A stretch of 10,434 nucleotides of DNA from DATKZH01 sp964475955 (GCA_964475955.1 CAYYZY010000252.1:1-10434); one strand, 5' to 3'. Shown: positions 1 through 8,129, counted from the stretch's first letter. Notes: generated by a model not told the origin, from the letters alone. A program made the numbers and translations.

Positions 1-119
1 CCATGCCCAATAGACATACCCGAAAACCCCGACATCATCCAAGACCAATTTCAGATGGCTGAAGTGTTACTTATTTTCTTGTGGGGAATGGGCCAAGGCT
101 CATCGCGCGAACGCCCTAA

Positions 120-227
120 CCGGATTATTGCGACGTTTGTAGTGACCGCGTTCATGCGGTCTGAAGCCGCTCCGCCCCGACGGGACCCGATGGATCGGGT
201 CACTACGAGCCCATACGAATAATCCGG
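120..227. repeat. Palindromic interspersed repeat (MITE/REP-like)
   Basis: The outer arms are a perfect 10-bp inverted repeat (CCGGATTATT at 120-129, AATAATCCGG at 218-227). Inside them lies a second perfect pair (GTAGTGACC at 139-147, GGTCACTAC at 198-206). Two further hairpins sit within: GACCGC/GCGGTC (144-149 and 156-161) and the near-continuous palindrome GACCCGAT-GG-ATCGGGTC (184-201). No transposase is present, so it would be non-autonomous. It lies 1 base beyond the purM stop codon and could also end purM transcription. A plus-strand frame is open from base 1 to a stop at 220-222, but its last ~35 codons fall in this repeat, so I do not call it a gene. Positions 1-119 are more AT-rich than the rest and hold nothing I recognise. 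Calling this a planctomycete repeat family is from memory. Confidence 0.7.
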
Positions 228-228
228 G

Positions 229-1299
229 CTACCCGCTTCTGCTCCAGACCACGCCGCGCGGCCCCGACTGCACGCGCCCGATCGTCCGGCTCTCGACGCC
301 CTGGCGGGCCAACTGGCGGCGGATGCTCTCGGCGAAGTGAGGCCGCACGATCAGCACGAGGCCGATGCCCATGTTGAATACCCGGTCCATCTCATTGGGC
401 TCGATCTGCCCCAGGCGCGCAAGCCACCGGAACACCGGCGGCACCGGCCAACTGCCGCGATCGATCTCCACGCGCACGCCGTCGGGCAGGATGCGCCGGA
501 CGTTCTCCGCCAGCCCTCCGCCGGTGACGTGGGCGATGCCGTGCACCACGTTCTTCACCCGGTAGTGGCCGAGCACGCTCCGCACCGGCCGCGCGTAGAT
601 CCGCGTCGGCTCCAGAAGCGCCTGGCCCACCGTCCGGCCGAGTTCCTCGACGGGATCGTCGACCGAAAGCCCGGCCATCTCGAAAACCACATTCCGCACC
701 AGGCTGAAACCGTTCGAGTGGATGCCCGTCGAGGCCAAGCCGATCACGACGTCGTCGGGCACGATCGCGCGGCCGTCGATCACGTCGCGCTTCGGCACGA
801 CGCCGACGCAGAACCCGGCCAGGTCGTACTCGCCCGGCGCATATTCGTCGGGATGGATGGCCGTCTCGCCGCCCAACAGCGCGCAGTCGCTCTGGAGGCA
901 TCCGGCCGTGATCCCCTCGACGATCTGCTCCAATAGCGGCGGATCGTCCTTCGACATGACCACGTAGTCGAGGAAGAACAGCGGCTCGGCCCCGCAGCAG
1001 ATGGCGTCGTTGACGCTCATCGCCACCAGGTCGATCCCCACCGTGTTGTGCACGCCCGCCATCGACGCCACCTTGAGCTTCGTCCCCACGCCGTCGGCGC
1101 AGGCCACCAAAACGGGGGATTCGTAGTTTCGGGCGAAAAGCTGGCTGGAGAAATCGAGCTCGAACAGGCCGGCGAACCCGCCCTCGAGCTTCATCACGCG
1201 CGGGCTCTGGGTGCGGGCGACCAGCCGCGGCAGCCGGGCCATCGCCTCGGCATACACCTCCAGGTCGACGCCCGCGTCCTTGTACGTTGCTTTCGCCAT
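229..1299 (-). CDS. purM: Phosphoribosylformylglycinamidine cyclo-ligase (AIR synthetase)
   Basis: PurM carries out the fifth step of de novo purine synthesis: ATP-dependent ring closure of FGAM to aminoimidazole ribonucleotide, in the cytosol. The 356-residue product is the normal family length. It has the N-terminal YKDAGVD signature (6-12), DGVGTK (69-74), a GID-to-NDAICCGAEPLFFLDY block (88-112), GGETA (143-147) and YDLAG (158-162). Further on come the STGIHSNGFSL segment, HVTGGGLAENV and the C-terminal FNMGIG motif. The frame is open 26 codons further upstream, but the start at 1299 is preferred: MAKATYKDAG matches the usual N-terminus, and GAGAGAGG stands just before it. The gene is intact, stands alone (no other pur gene in the window), and is divergent from the sigma54 regulator. 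The identification is firm. Confidence 0.97.
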   Translation of the reverse strand: MAKATYKDAGVDLEVYAEAMARLPRLVARTQSPRVMKLEGGFAGLFELDFSSQLFARNYESPVLVACADGVGTKLKVASMAGVHNTVGIDLVAMSVNDAICCGAEPLFFLDYVVMSKDDPPLLEQIVEGITAGCLQSDCALLGGETAIHPDEYAPGEYDLAGFCVGVVPKRDVIDGRAIVPDDVVIGLASTGIHSNGFSLVRNVVFEMAGLSVDDPVEELGRTVGQALLEPTRIYARPVRSVLGHYRVKNVVHGIAHVTGGGLAENVRRILPDGVRVEIDRGSWPVPPVFRWLARLGQIEPNEMDRVFNMGIGLVLIVRPHFAESIRRQLARQGVESRTIGRVQSGPRGVVWSRSG

Positions 1300-1331
1300 C
1301 GGCCTCTCTCGTGGGGTCAGGGGTGCCCGAC

Positions 1332-1359
1332 ATTCTACCCGGAGGCCCTCGATTGCGAA
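1332..1359 (-). promoter_or_regulatory. Candidate purM promoter
   Basis: On the minus strand, TTCGCA (1354-1359) and TAGAAT (1332-1337) are separated by 16 bases, with 4/6 and 5/6 matches to the sigma-70 consensus. Transcription would start near 1325, leaving a short leader of about 25 bases that contains the GAGAGAGG ribosome-binding site. The -10 is the stronger element; the call is by eye only. Confidence 0.4.
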
Positions 1360-1517
1360 AAGCGGGCGGGTGGTCACGTCACGGGCTTATGATCCCCGGC
1401 CAAGCGGCCTGCGAGCCGACGCCGTTGCGCTTCGCACGCGACCAGAACGCCGCAGAAAGCGGGTACAAGTCCCCGCACCCCAAGTGGTTCCGGCTGCGCG
1501 GTGCGGCCGTTGGCGGC

Positions 1518-1546
1518 TTCCCGATCGAAACGCGGGCCCGTAGAAT
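1518..1546 (+). promoter_or_regulatory. Candidate promoter of the PAS/sigma54 activator gene
   Basis: TAGAAT (1541-1546) lies 17 bases after a poor -35, TTCCCG (1518-1523). Transcription would start near 1553, about 60 bases before the chosen start codon. The same TAGAAT hexamer appears upstream of purM and of the DUF488 gene, which makes a housekeeping -10 more believable. I saw no clear GG-N10-GC sigma54 site, so autoregulation through sigma54 is not supported. Confidence 0.35.
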
Positions 1547-1615
1547 GGTCGAAAGGCCCACATGGCGGGGGCCTGCTGTCGGCATCTTGCGGCCCGGCCA
1601 CCGGCGATGGAGATG

Positions 1616-2980
<1,365 letters not shown>

Positions 2981-2981
2981 C

Positions 2982-4403
2982 CTACTTCTTCTTCCTCGCC
3001 CGCCGCTTCTGGTACCGCGGCGCCACCGGCGCGTTGGGGACCTCGGTCTCGGGCATCCATTGCGACATGGCCGTCTTGCGCGCCGCGTTTTGCGGATCGC
3101 CGGCAAGGTTCTCCCGTTCCATCGGGTCGTCGGCGTGGTCGTACAGCTCCTCGGTGCCGTCGTGGTAGCGGATGTAGCGCCACCGGTCGCAGCGCACGCC
3201 GTGCTCGCCGCGGCCGTGCGTCGTCAGGGCCATGCGATCCCACGAGGCCTCCGGGTCTTCCAGGAGGGGCCGGAGGCTCACGCCCTCCACGTGCTCGGGA
3301 ATCGGCAGGCCCGAAAGATCGGCCAGCGTGGGGTAGATGCCCATGAAGTCGACCGGGCGCGGGCAGAGGCCGCCGGGCGCGCTCACGCCGGGGGCCACGA
3401 AGATGAGCGGGGCGCGGGTGGCCTCTTCCCAGAGCGTGAACTTGCGCCAGTGGTGTTTTTCGCCGAGGTGCCATCCGTGGTCGCCCCAGAGGACGATCAC
3501 CGTCTCCTCCGCCCGGGGGCCGGCGTCGAGGGCCTCGATGAGCCGGCCGACCTGGTCGTCGACGAAGGTGCACGTGGCGAGGTAGGCCTGGACGGCGTCG
3601 CGCCACTGGCCGGCCTCGGTCACGGCCTTGTGGTCGCCCTGGGGCCGGGCCATGCGAAGGCCGATGGGGGGGACGTCGTCGAGGTCGTCGTCGGGCACCT
3701 CCGGCAGCGCGATTTGGTCCTTGGGGTACATGTCGAAGTACTTCTTCGGCGCGTACCAGGGCAGGTGCGGCTTGACGATCCCCACGGCCAAGAAGAGCGG
3801 CTTGTCGCGGGCCTCGCCGAGCTTGTCGACGGCCCAACTGACGAGCTTGTAGTCGGGCATGTCGGCCTCGTCGACGTCGATCGCCTTCCAGTCGAAATGC
3901 GCCTTGTCGAGGCCGTTGTAGGGAACCTTGGGCGGCGGAAGCTCCTTGCGGCGGTAGTACTCGTCGAAGTACCGATCGGCGCTGGCGCTGCCGTGGAAGA
4001 TCTTCCCGCCGCCGAGCACGCGGTAGCCGCTCGCCCGATAGTGCTGCGGGAGCGTGACCACGTCGTCTAGGGTATTCACCCAATCGTGCTGGTTGTGGTA
4101 GATGCCGCTGGTCGAGGGGCGGAGCCCGGAAAGCAGCGCCGCGCGCGACGGATTGCAGGCCGGCGCCGCGCAGTGGGCGTTGGTGAAGCTGACGCCGCGC
4201 CGGGCGAGCCGGTCGATGTGCGGCGTTGTTGCGTCGGGGTGGCCGCCCAAGTGGCCGACCCAGTCGTTCAGATCGTCGATGGCGATGAAGAGCACGTCGG
4301 GCCGCTCGCCCCCGGCCGCCCGAACGGCGCCCGGCCACGCCAACGACACCAGCGCCGCAATCGACGCCGAGAAAACCGCCCAACGCATGGCCGCGCGAAA
4401 CAT
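2982..4403 (-). CDS. Secreted iduronate-2-sulfatase-like sulfatase
   Basis: A type I (formylglycine) sulfatase that would hydrolyse sulfate esters on polysaccharides outside the cytoplasm. The 473-residue product starts with a signal peptide (residues 1-30, hydrophobic core, cleavage probably near AVRA-AGG). The active-site sequence CNPSR (83-87) makes C83 the residue to be converted to formylglycine. Other catalytic or metal positions match human iduronate-2-sulfatase in spacing: D43/D44, K134, H137, H213, D308/H309 (GDHG) and K321. The C-terminus ends in a basic tail (KKRRARKKK). The start at 4403 has AAAGGGG upstream; the next Met (residue 6) lacks a ribosome-binding site. The gene lies 99 bases after the sigma factor gene on the same strand, and its stop is 1 base from the stop of the convergent activator. 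The natural substrate cannot be told from sequence. Confidence 0.95.
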   Translation of the reverse strand: MFRAAMRWAVFSASIAALVSLAWPGAVRAAGGERPDVLFIAIDDLNDWVGHLGGHPDATTPHIDRLARRGVSFTNAHCAAPACNPSRAALLSGLRPSTSGIYHNQHDWVNTLDDVVTLPQHYRASGYRVLGGGKIFHGSASADRYFDEYYRRKELPPPKVPYNGLDKAHFDWKAIDVDEADMPDYKLVSWAVDKLGEARDKPLFLAVGIVKPHLPWYAPKKYFDMYPKDQIALPEVPDDDLDDVPPIGLRMARPQGDHKAVTEAGQWRDAVQAYLATCTFVDDQVGRLIEALDAGPRAEETVIVLWGDHGWHLGEKHHWRKFTLWEEATRAPLIFVAPGVSAPGGLCPRPVDFMGIYPTLADLSGLPIPEHVEGVSLRPLLEDPEASWDRMALTTHGRGEHGVRCDRWRYIRYHDGTEELYDHADDPMERENLAGDPQNAARKTAMSQWMPETEVPNAPVAPRYQKRRARKKK

Positions 4404-4459
4404 CGCAATCCCCTTTCGTTCTCGGGACCTTCGCCGATTCGATCGTTCGAAGCGCCCCC

Positions 4460-4488
4460 AGTCTATCCTCGCCCCGTTTGGGCGGCAA
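4460..4488 (-). promoter_or_regulatory. Candidate promoter of the sulfatase gene
   Basis: In the 99-base gap after the sigma factor gene, the minus strand has TTGCCG (4483-4488), a 17-base spacer and TAGACT (4460-4465), each 4/6 to the sigma-70 consensus. A start near 4452 would give a leader of about 50 bases. If the upstream sigma factor itself reads this gene, the real promoter may look different, so this is tentative. Confidence 0.3.
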
Positions 4489-4502
4489 GCAATACGCGAT
4501 CT

Positions 4503-5369
4503 TTACTCGGGGGCGTCGGCACGCACCCGGGCCAGCGCGGCCTTGATCTGCTCGACGCGGTCGGCCAGCAAGTCCTTGAGGTCCTGCCGGTCGGTGACGC
4601 CGCTGATGCGACCCAAGAGGTAAACGAACCGCCCCCGCGCCTCGGTCAGCAGCCCGGAAATCGTGGTGCGCGTGACGCCGAACTGCTCGGCGATCTCGTC
4701 GGGCGAGCGGCCCTCGACGGTCGAAAGATAGAGGATTTCGAACAACCGGCGCTGGCCGCGAGTTCGGGCCGAGTAGCAGGTGGCCCAGAGCTGCCAGGCC
4801 GCCTCGGTAAGGCAGTCGCCGACCCACTGGCCTTCGAGCGTCCGGCCGACCGACTGCTCCACCCAGGGCTCCAGCGCTTTCCAGGCGTCGTCGTCGAGTT
4901 GGACGGGCCGCCGCTGCGCGCCGCGCGACGATTCCAACACGAGGTTGAGGATCACCCGCTTCAGGTACGTCCGGAAGCGGGCCGACCGCAGCGGCAACTC
5001 GCGGTACTTGAGGTACCGGCCCGGCATGTTCCCGCAGAAATCGGGGTCCTTGGCCTGCTGGGCCAGCGACTCGCGCACGCGGCCGCTGAACCCGGCGTCG
5101 CGGAGCAGCCGGAGCATCAGTTCCTGGAAGAGATCGTCGGCGTCGGGCAGGGAGATGCGACGGCTGCGGCAGGCGATCACCACCTCCCGCCAGCACGGGT
5201 CGAGGTACTGCTCGAGGAACGGGCCCCAATCGCCGGCCGCCGCCGCGGCCAGCACCCGGGTCTGCGTTTCCGGGAAACCAGGGCCAAGACCTCGAGCCGC
5301 CGGGCCGCGGGAAGAGGTGTCGTCGCCTTGCTTGGCCACGTCGTCGCACGCTCCACTGTCAGGCGTCAT
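4503..5369 (-). CDS. RNA polymerase sigma-70 family (ECF-like) sigma factor
   Basis: A specialised sigma factor that would direct RNA polymerase to a small set of promoters. Region 2 spans about residues 46-145 (DADDLFQELMLRLLR for core binding, then FRTYLKRVILNLVLE for -10 recognition). Region 4 is the helix-turn-helix at about 205-250 (LSTVEGRSPDEIAEQFGVTRTTISGL). At 288 residues it is longer than a typical ECF factor of about 190, with a longer linker and a roughly 35-residue helical C-terminal extension. No anti-sigma factor or kinase gene is adjacent. The ATG at 5369 has no clear ribosome-binding site; a GTG at residue 11 is an alternative. The frame stays open to 5813, but that extension is low-complexity and unlike any sigma factor. 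The sulfatase gene follows on the same strand, suggesting a linked function. Confidence 0.88.
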   Translation of the reverse strand: MTPDSGACDDVAKQGDDTSSRGPAARGLGPGFPETQTRVLAAAAAGDWGPFLEQYLDPCWREVVIACRSRRISLPDADDLFQELMLRLLRDAGFSGRVRESLAQQAKDPDFCGNMPGRYLKYRELPLRSARFRTYLKRVILNLVLESSRGAQRRPVQLDDDAWKALEPWVEQSVGRTLEGQWVGDCLTEAAWQLWATCYSARTRGQRRLFEILYLSTVEGRSPDEIAEQFGVTRTTISGLLTEARGRFVYLLGRISGVTDRQDLKDLLADRVEQIKAALARVRADAPE

Positions 5370-5827
5370 GAGGGCGCGGGCCGACCGGCGCGGGGCACCG
5401 GCGAACCGCCTGCTCGCGCTAGTCTCGCACAACGGGCCGGCCGGAACAAGGCCCTCGCCGCACGGCGTGCATACGGCCGTCGTGGCGCAGGAGGAGACCG
5501 CGCGAGCGTTCGCCGGGAAGCGCCCAGGCTTCCCGCTTTCCTCAGCAGGCATCTCCGTGCGCCGTACGCCGGTTGCGGCACACGGACAGGCTGCGCCCCC
5601 ACTTTTTCGCCGGGCCACTGGGCATACCGGCGAGATGACGCTAGCTTGGATCTCGTCGCGCGGCGGTCGGTTCATCCCGCAGCGTCGCCGGGCGGGAGGC
5701 CTCCGCGGGTCAATTGCCGCTGGCGGAGGGGCAGCGGGGCAGCCGTCTCCCGTCCGGGTCGTCGCCGAGGCAGAGGCTGCGCGAACCGTTGGGGCAGGGT
5801 TGCGGCCCCGCAAAAGCGAGGTTCCTC
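5370..5827. other. Divergent intergenic region with hairpins, no gene seen
   Basis: This 458-base gap separates the sigma factor gene (minus) from pncA (plus). I see no convincing gene: frames are open on both strands only because the DNA is GC-rich. It contains an 8-bp stem CGGGAAGC/GCTTCCCG (5514-5521 and 5528-5535) and a 10-bp stem with one mismatch or G-U pair (5555-5564 with 5576-5585). A third, CGAGAT/ATCTCG, lies near 5631-5655. These could be part of a long 5' leader of the sigma factor or remains of a repeat. No promoter stood out for either gene. Confidence 0.45.
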
Positions 5828-6451
5828 ATGAACGCATTGGTGATCGTCGACGTGCAGAACGACTTCTGCCCCGGCGGGGCGCTGGCCGTGCCGGAGGGCG
5901 ACCGGGTGGTGGGTGCGATCAACCGCGTCCAGGCACACTTCGACCTGGTCGTGGCCACGCAGGACTGGCACCCGGCGGACCACGGCAGTTTCGCGGCCAA
6001 CCACGAGGGCAAGCAGCCCGGCGACGTCGTGGAACTGGGCGGCCTGGAACAGACCCTCTGGCCGGTCCACTGCGTGCAGCACACCCCCGGCGCCGCCTTC
6101 CACCCGGAACTCGACCAGGCCCGCATCGCCCAGGTGTTCCAGAAGGGAACCGACCCGGCCATCGACAGCTACAGCGGATTTTTCGACAACGGCCGCCGCA
6201 AATCGACCGGGCTGGACGACTACCTGAAGGAGTGGGCGGTGACCGAGGTGTACATCGCCGGTCTGGCCACCGACTACTGCGTCAAGTTCACGGCGCTGGA
6301 CGCCGTGCGCCTCGGCTTCGCCACCCACCTCCTCGCCGACGCCACCCGCGGCGTCAACCTCCACTCCGGCGACGTCGACCGCGCCGTAGAAGCGATGCGC
6401 GCGGAGGGGGTGGTTGTGGTTAAGTGCGAGGAGGTGGTTGGGCGGGTCTAG
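5828..6451 (+). CDS. pncA: Nicotinamidase (pyrazinamidase)
   Basis: A cytosolic isochorismatase-fold amidase that converts nicotinamide to nicotinate and ammonia, the entry step of NAD salvage by the deamidating route. The 207 residues, close to the E. coli PncA length, hold the full catalytic triad: D8 (VDVQNDF), K106 (FQKGTD) and C151 (GLATDYCVKF). Metal ligands D46, H48 and H52 lie in QDWHPADHGSF. The start at 5828 is chosen because MNALVIVDVQNDF is the usual N-terminus and GAGG lies 6 bases before it; the frame is open further upstream without similarity. The stop codon TAG lies inside the left arm of the inverted repeat that follows, so insertion of that repeat may have set the exact C-terminus. 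No other NAD gene is nearby. Confidence 0.95.
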   Translation: MNALVIVDVQNDFCPGGALAVPEGDRVVGAINRVQAHFDLVVATQDWHPADHGSFAANHEGKQPGDVVELGGLEQTLWPVHCVQHTPGAAFHPELDQARIAQVFQKGTDPAIDSYSGFFDNGRRKSTGLDDYLKEWAVTEVYIAGLATDYCVKFTALDAVRLGFATHLLADATRGVNLHSGDVDRAVEAMRAEGVVVVKCEEVVGRV

Positions 6452-6585
6452 CCCGCATTTCTCACCAGCCACACCAGCCCGAAGCGCAAGCGAGGCCCTG
6501 GCTTGCACTTCGCCTCGCTTGCGCTTCGGGTTGGTGTGGGCGCCATGTTGTTCACTCTCACCGGCTGGTGAGAAATGCGGGCTAG
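6448..6585. repeat. 138-bp nested inverted repeat (MITE-like)
   Basis: The outer arms (6448-6470 and 6563-6585) are a perfect 23-bp inverted repeat beginning CTAGCCCGCATTTCTCACC. A second inverted repeat lies inside (6471-6495 and 6513-6537): 25 bp with one mismatch, containing GAAGCGCAAGCGAGG, around a 17-base loop. Transcribed RNA would fold into a long hairpin on either strand, so it could end pncA transcription. Both ends carry CTAG, which may be a palindromic target-site duplication or part of the arms. No transposase is present. I recall similar sequences as multi-copy in planctomycete genomes, but did not check this. Confidence 0.8.
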
Positions 6586-6806
6586 CGGCGAGACCTTGGG
6601 ACCCTTCTGGCGGCCTGATGGAGCTTGTTTCCGAGCGCGCAACGAAGACGTATCGGTTCGTCTGCGACGAGGCAAAATCGCCGGTCGACCGGCCCCGAGC
6701 TTCAGTAGCCGCTCGATCTGCCGCCCAGGAGACGGCCGTCCGTTCAGCGGCTCGCGATCTGAACGTGATTGACGGCGTCGCCCGAATACCACACTTTCAC
6801 CTGGAA
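6586..6806. other. Intergenic region with a 14-bp palindrome
   Basis: There is no supportable gene between the nested repeat and the stop of the hypothetical gene. It holds a perfect 14-bp palindrome, GCCGGTCGACCGGC (6680-6693), and an imperfect repeat of GCCGCTCGATCTG around 6710-6760. No T-rich terminator is evident for the minus-strand gene that ends at 6807. Confidence 0.35.
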
Positions 6807-7568
6807 TCACCGGTCCACGTGCCAAGTGCGCAGCGCCCCAACCAACTCCCACGAAACCCCCTCGCCGGAGCCATCGCCGTGGAAGCGGAGGAGGGGGTGC
6901 TCCTGGTTGCGGTTGAGGCACTTGATCGTGTCGTGGAGGCGGCGGCGGGGGTCCTGCTCGGGGAGGCGGGGCAGGGGGTCGTCGAGCCGGGGCGGCCAGC
7001 CCTCCTCCTCGAATACGGCCAGCAGGGTCTCCTGGTTGGGGGCGCGCCAGCGGAACCGCTTCACCAGCCGTCGGGCGACGCGAAGCTCGCGGCGGACCAC
7101 GTCCCAAACCGGCCGCCAGACCGGAACGTCGAAGCGCAAGGCCCTCCGCCCGTTGGAGTTCTGGTCCACTTCGCTCACCGGGGGCAGCGTAAAATGGAGA
7201 TGCTCGCCGTCGTGGGGGCGGCCGTTCTCGCCCAGGTGGCGGAGGAACTGGAGACCGTCGGCGGTCAGCACGCAACAACTGCCCGGGGGGAAGGTCAGGG
7301 CTCCGGTCGGCCGGAATGCCCGGGCGTCGTCGCCCGGCTGGGTGACCTCCCGGGCATGCTTCACGTAGCCCTTGCACACAAGCCAACGCAGGTCGCTGGG
7401 GGTGACGCCCAGGCCGTGCAGCAAGTCGATCTCCACGGCAAGATCCCAAACGTCGTGCTGGGCGTCCTCCGCATAGACGTAGGCTTGGGCCAGTTGGGTC
7501 AAGGCCGCCTGGATTCCGGGAAGGCGCGCGCTGGCCGGTACGCCGGAAGCACCCTTCGGACCAGCCAT
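6807..7568 (-). CDS. Two-domain hypothetical protein, possible winged-helix DNA-binding protein
   Basis: I cannot give this 253-residue protein a function. No signal peptide or membrane segment is visible, so it is probably cytosolic. An N-terminal module (about 35-110) includes GVTPSDLRWLVCKGYVKHA and a strand-like segment ending CCVLTADGLQFL. After a linker, a C-terminal module (about 156-243) includes LVKRFRWRAPNQETLLAVFEEEGWP, DDPLP, RRLHDTIKCLNRNQ and LLRFHGDGSGEGVSWEL. Its helix-helix-strand pattern suggests a winged helix, with RLHDTIKCLNR as a possible recognition helix; this is inference. I recall the C-terminal motifs from planctomycete proteins of unknown function, often in several copies. 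The start at 7568 has GAGGGG 4 bases upstream. A structured leader and a promoter precede it. It ends well short of the repeat near pncA. Confidence 0.75.
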   Translation of the reverse strand: MAGPKGASGVPASARLPGIQAALTQLAQAYVYAEDAQHDVWDLAVEIDLLHGLGVTPSDLRWLVCKGYVKHAREVTQPGDDARAFRPTGALTFPPGSCCVLTADGLQFLRHLGENGRPHDGEHLHFTLPPVSEVDQNSNGRRALRFDVPVWRPVWDVVRRELRVARRLVKRFRWRAPNQETLLAVFEEEGWPPRLDDPLPRLPEQDPRRRLHDTIKCLNRNQEHPLLRFHGDGSGEGVSWELVGALRTWHVDR

Positions 7569-7725
7569 GATGCCCCTCTTCAGTTGGAATCAGGTCTTCT
7601 GGCTTGCTGGAACACGCGGCGGTGTGATTCAAGGCCCCAAAGACCGCATCCTTGGCCCGATGCGCAACCCGGCCGGGCGGAATGCCCAGACTGCTTACGG
7701 AAGACCGTCCCGCGACGGGGCTGCG
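7569..7725 (-). ncRNA. Structured 5' leader of the hypothetical gene, cobalamin-riboswitch-like 3' end
   Basis: Read on the minus strand, this leader runs from the predicted start near 7725 to the start codon. It contains several stems: CCCG-TCG-CGGG; ACGG-TCTT-CCGT; GGGC-ATTCC-GCCC; a 6-bp CGCATC/GATGCG stem; and ACAC/GTGT. The 3' part holds AAGCCAGAAGACCTG (7591-7605), close to the conserved end of cobalamin riboswitches (AAGCCaGgAGACCTGCC), and CCGTAAGC resembles their CTGTAAGC box. GGTCTTC upstream can pair with GAAGACC. Against a true B12 riboswitch: no clear GGTGCGAATCC box, no partner for the closing stem, and a regulated gene with no known B12 role. It may be a variant or an unrelated leader RNA. 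Confidence 0.35.
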
Positions 7726-7731
7726 ACACGT

Positions 7732-7759
7732 ATCTTAGCGTAAGAAATCAGGGTGACAA
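7732..7759 (-). promoter_or_regulatory. Candidate promoter of the leader and hypothetical gene
   Basis: On the minus strand, TTGTCA (7754-7759, 5/6 to consensus) and TAAGAT (7732-7737, 4/6) are separated by 16 bases. Transcription would begin about 7725, at the 5' edge of the structured leader. The -35 box lies within the dyad at 7751-7772. The match in position between promoter, leader and gene supports all three. Confidence 0.45.
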
Positions 7760-7772
7760 CCCTTTGTCACCC
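7751..7772. promoter_or_regulatory. 22-bp dyad over the -35 box, candidate operator
   Basis: GGGTGACAA (7751-7759) and TTGTCACCC (7764-7772) form a perfect 9-bp inverted repeat around CCCT. The core TGACA-N6-TGTCA has the half-site spacing of CRP/FNR-family operators, though the half-site is not the classical one. Overlap with the -35 would suit a repressor. It could instead be a hairpin on transcripts from further upstream. The regulator is unknown. Confidence 0.4.
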
Positions 7773-8129
7773 CGGTGCGGACTTGACGGCGAAACGGCTG
7801 GCCGGCAACGGACGGATCGAACCACCGCGTCACGTTCGCTCTTGCGCGAAAGCCCTCGGTATCCTGTCACATCTTGCGCAGTCACCCTGGTTTGGCTATG
7901 CGGGGAACAACATGGGGGTGCCGGCACCCCTTGTCGGGGGCTAGACCGTGGCTCGCCGGCGGCAGGGTCCGCGCGGATGTCGGAAACGGGAGGGGGGCTG
8001 ATCGGCCGGGAGACCGCCCAATCAACGCGTCGCACCACCCCGGAGCGGGGCTTGGGTGCCGGCCAATGCGCCCGACGGCCAGCGATCCCCGCGCCGGGAG
8101 CCCCTCTCTGCGGCAGGCCGTCGCCGCGT
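7773..8129. other. Intergenic region with a 16-bp palindrome, no gene seen
   Basis: About 360 bases lie between the dyad and the transporter promoter. Short frames on both strands have no recognisable protein content. It contains the perfect palindrome GGGGTGCCGGCACCCC (7915-7930), and further copies of TGTCAC (7865-7870) and GTCACCC (7881-7887) that echo the dyad half-site. A GGTTCGATCC T-loop-like string on the minus strand near 7815 does not belong to a tRNA. Confidence 0.4.

Noticed and set aside
1..222. Plus-strand frame open from the window edge to a stop at 220-222
   Set aside because: The last ~35 codons are the interspersed repeat and the rest resembles no protein I know; a truncated real gene cannot be excluded.
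5370..5813. N-terminal extension of the sigma factor by 148 codons
   Set aside because: The extension is low-complexity and has no similarity to sigma factors; conserved sequence begins after the ATG at 5369.
7790..7830. GGTTCGATCC on the minus strand, like a tRNA T-loop
   Set aside because: The flanking bases do not pair into a T stem or an acceptor stem, and no D or anticodon arm is found upstream.
7753..7944. Short plus-strand ORF of 63 codons in the intergenic region
   Set aside because: No ribosome-binding site or recognisable content, and it runs through palindromic DNA.
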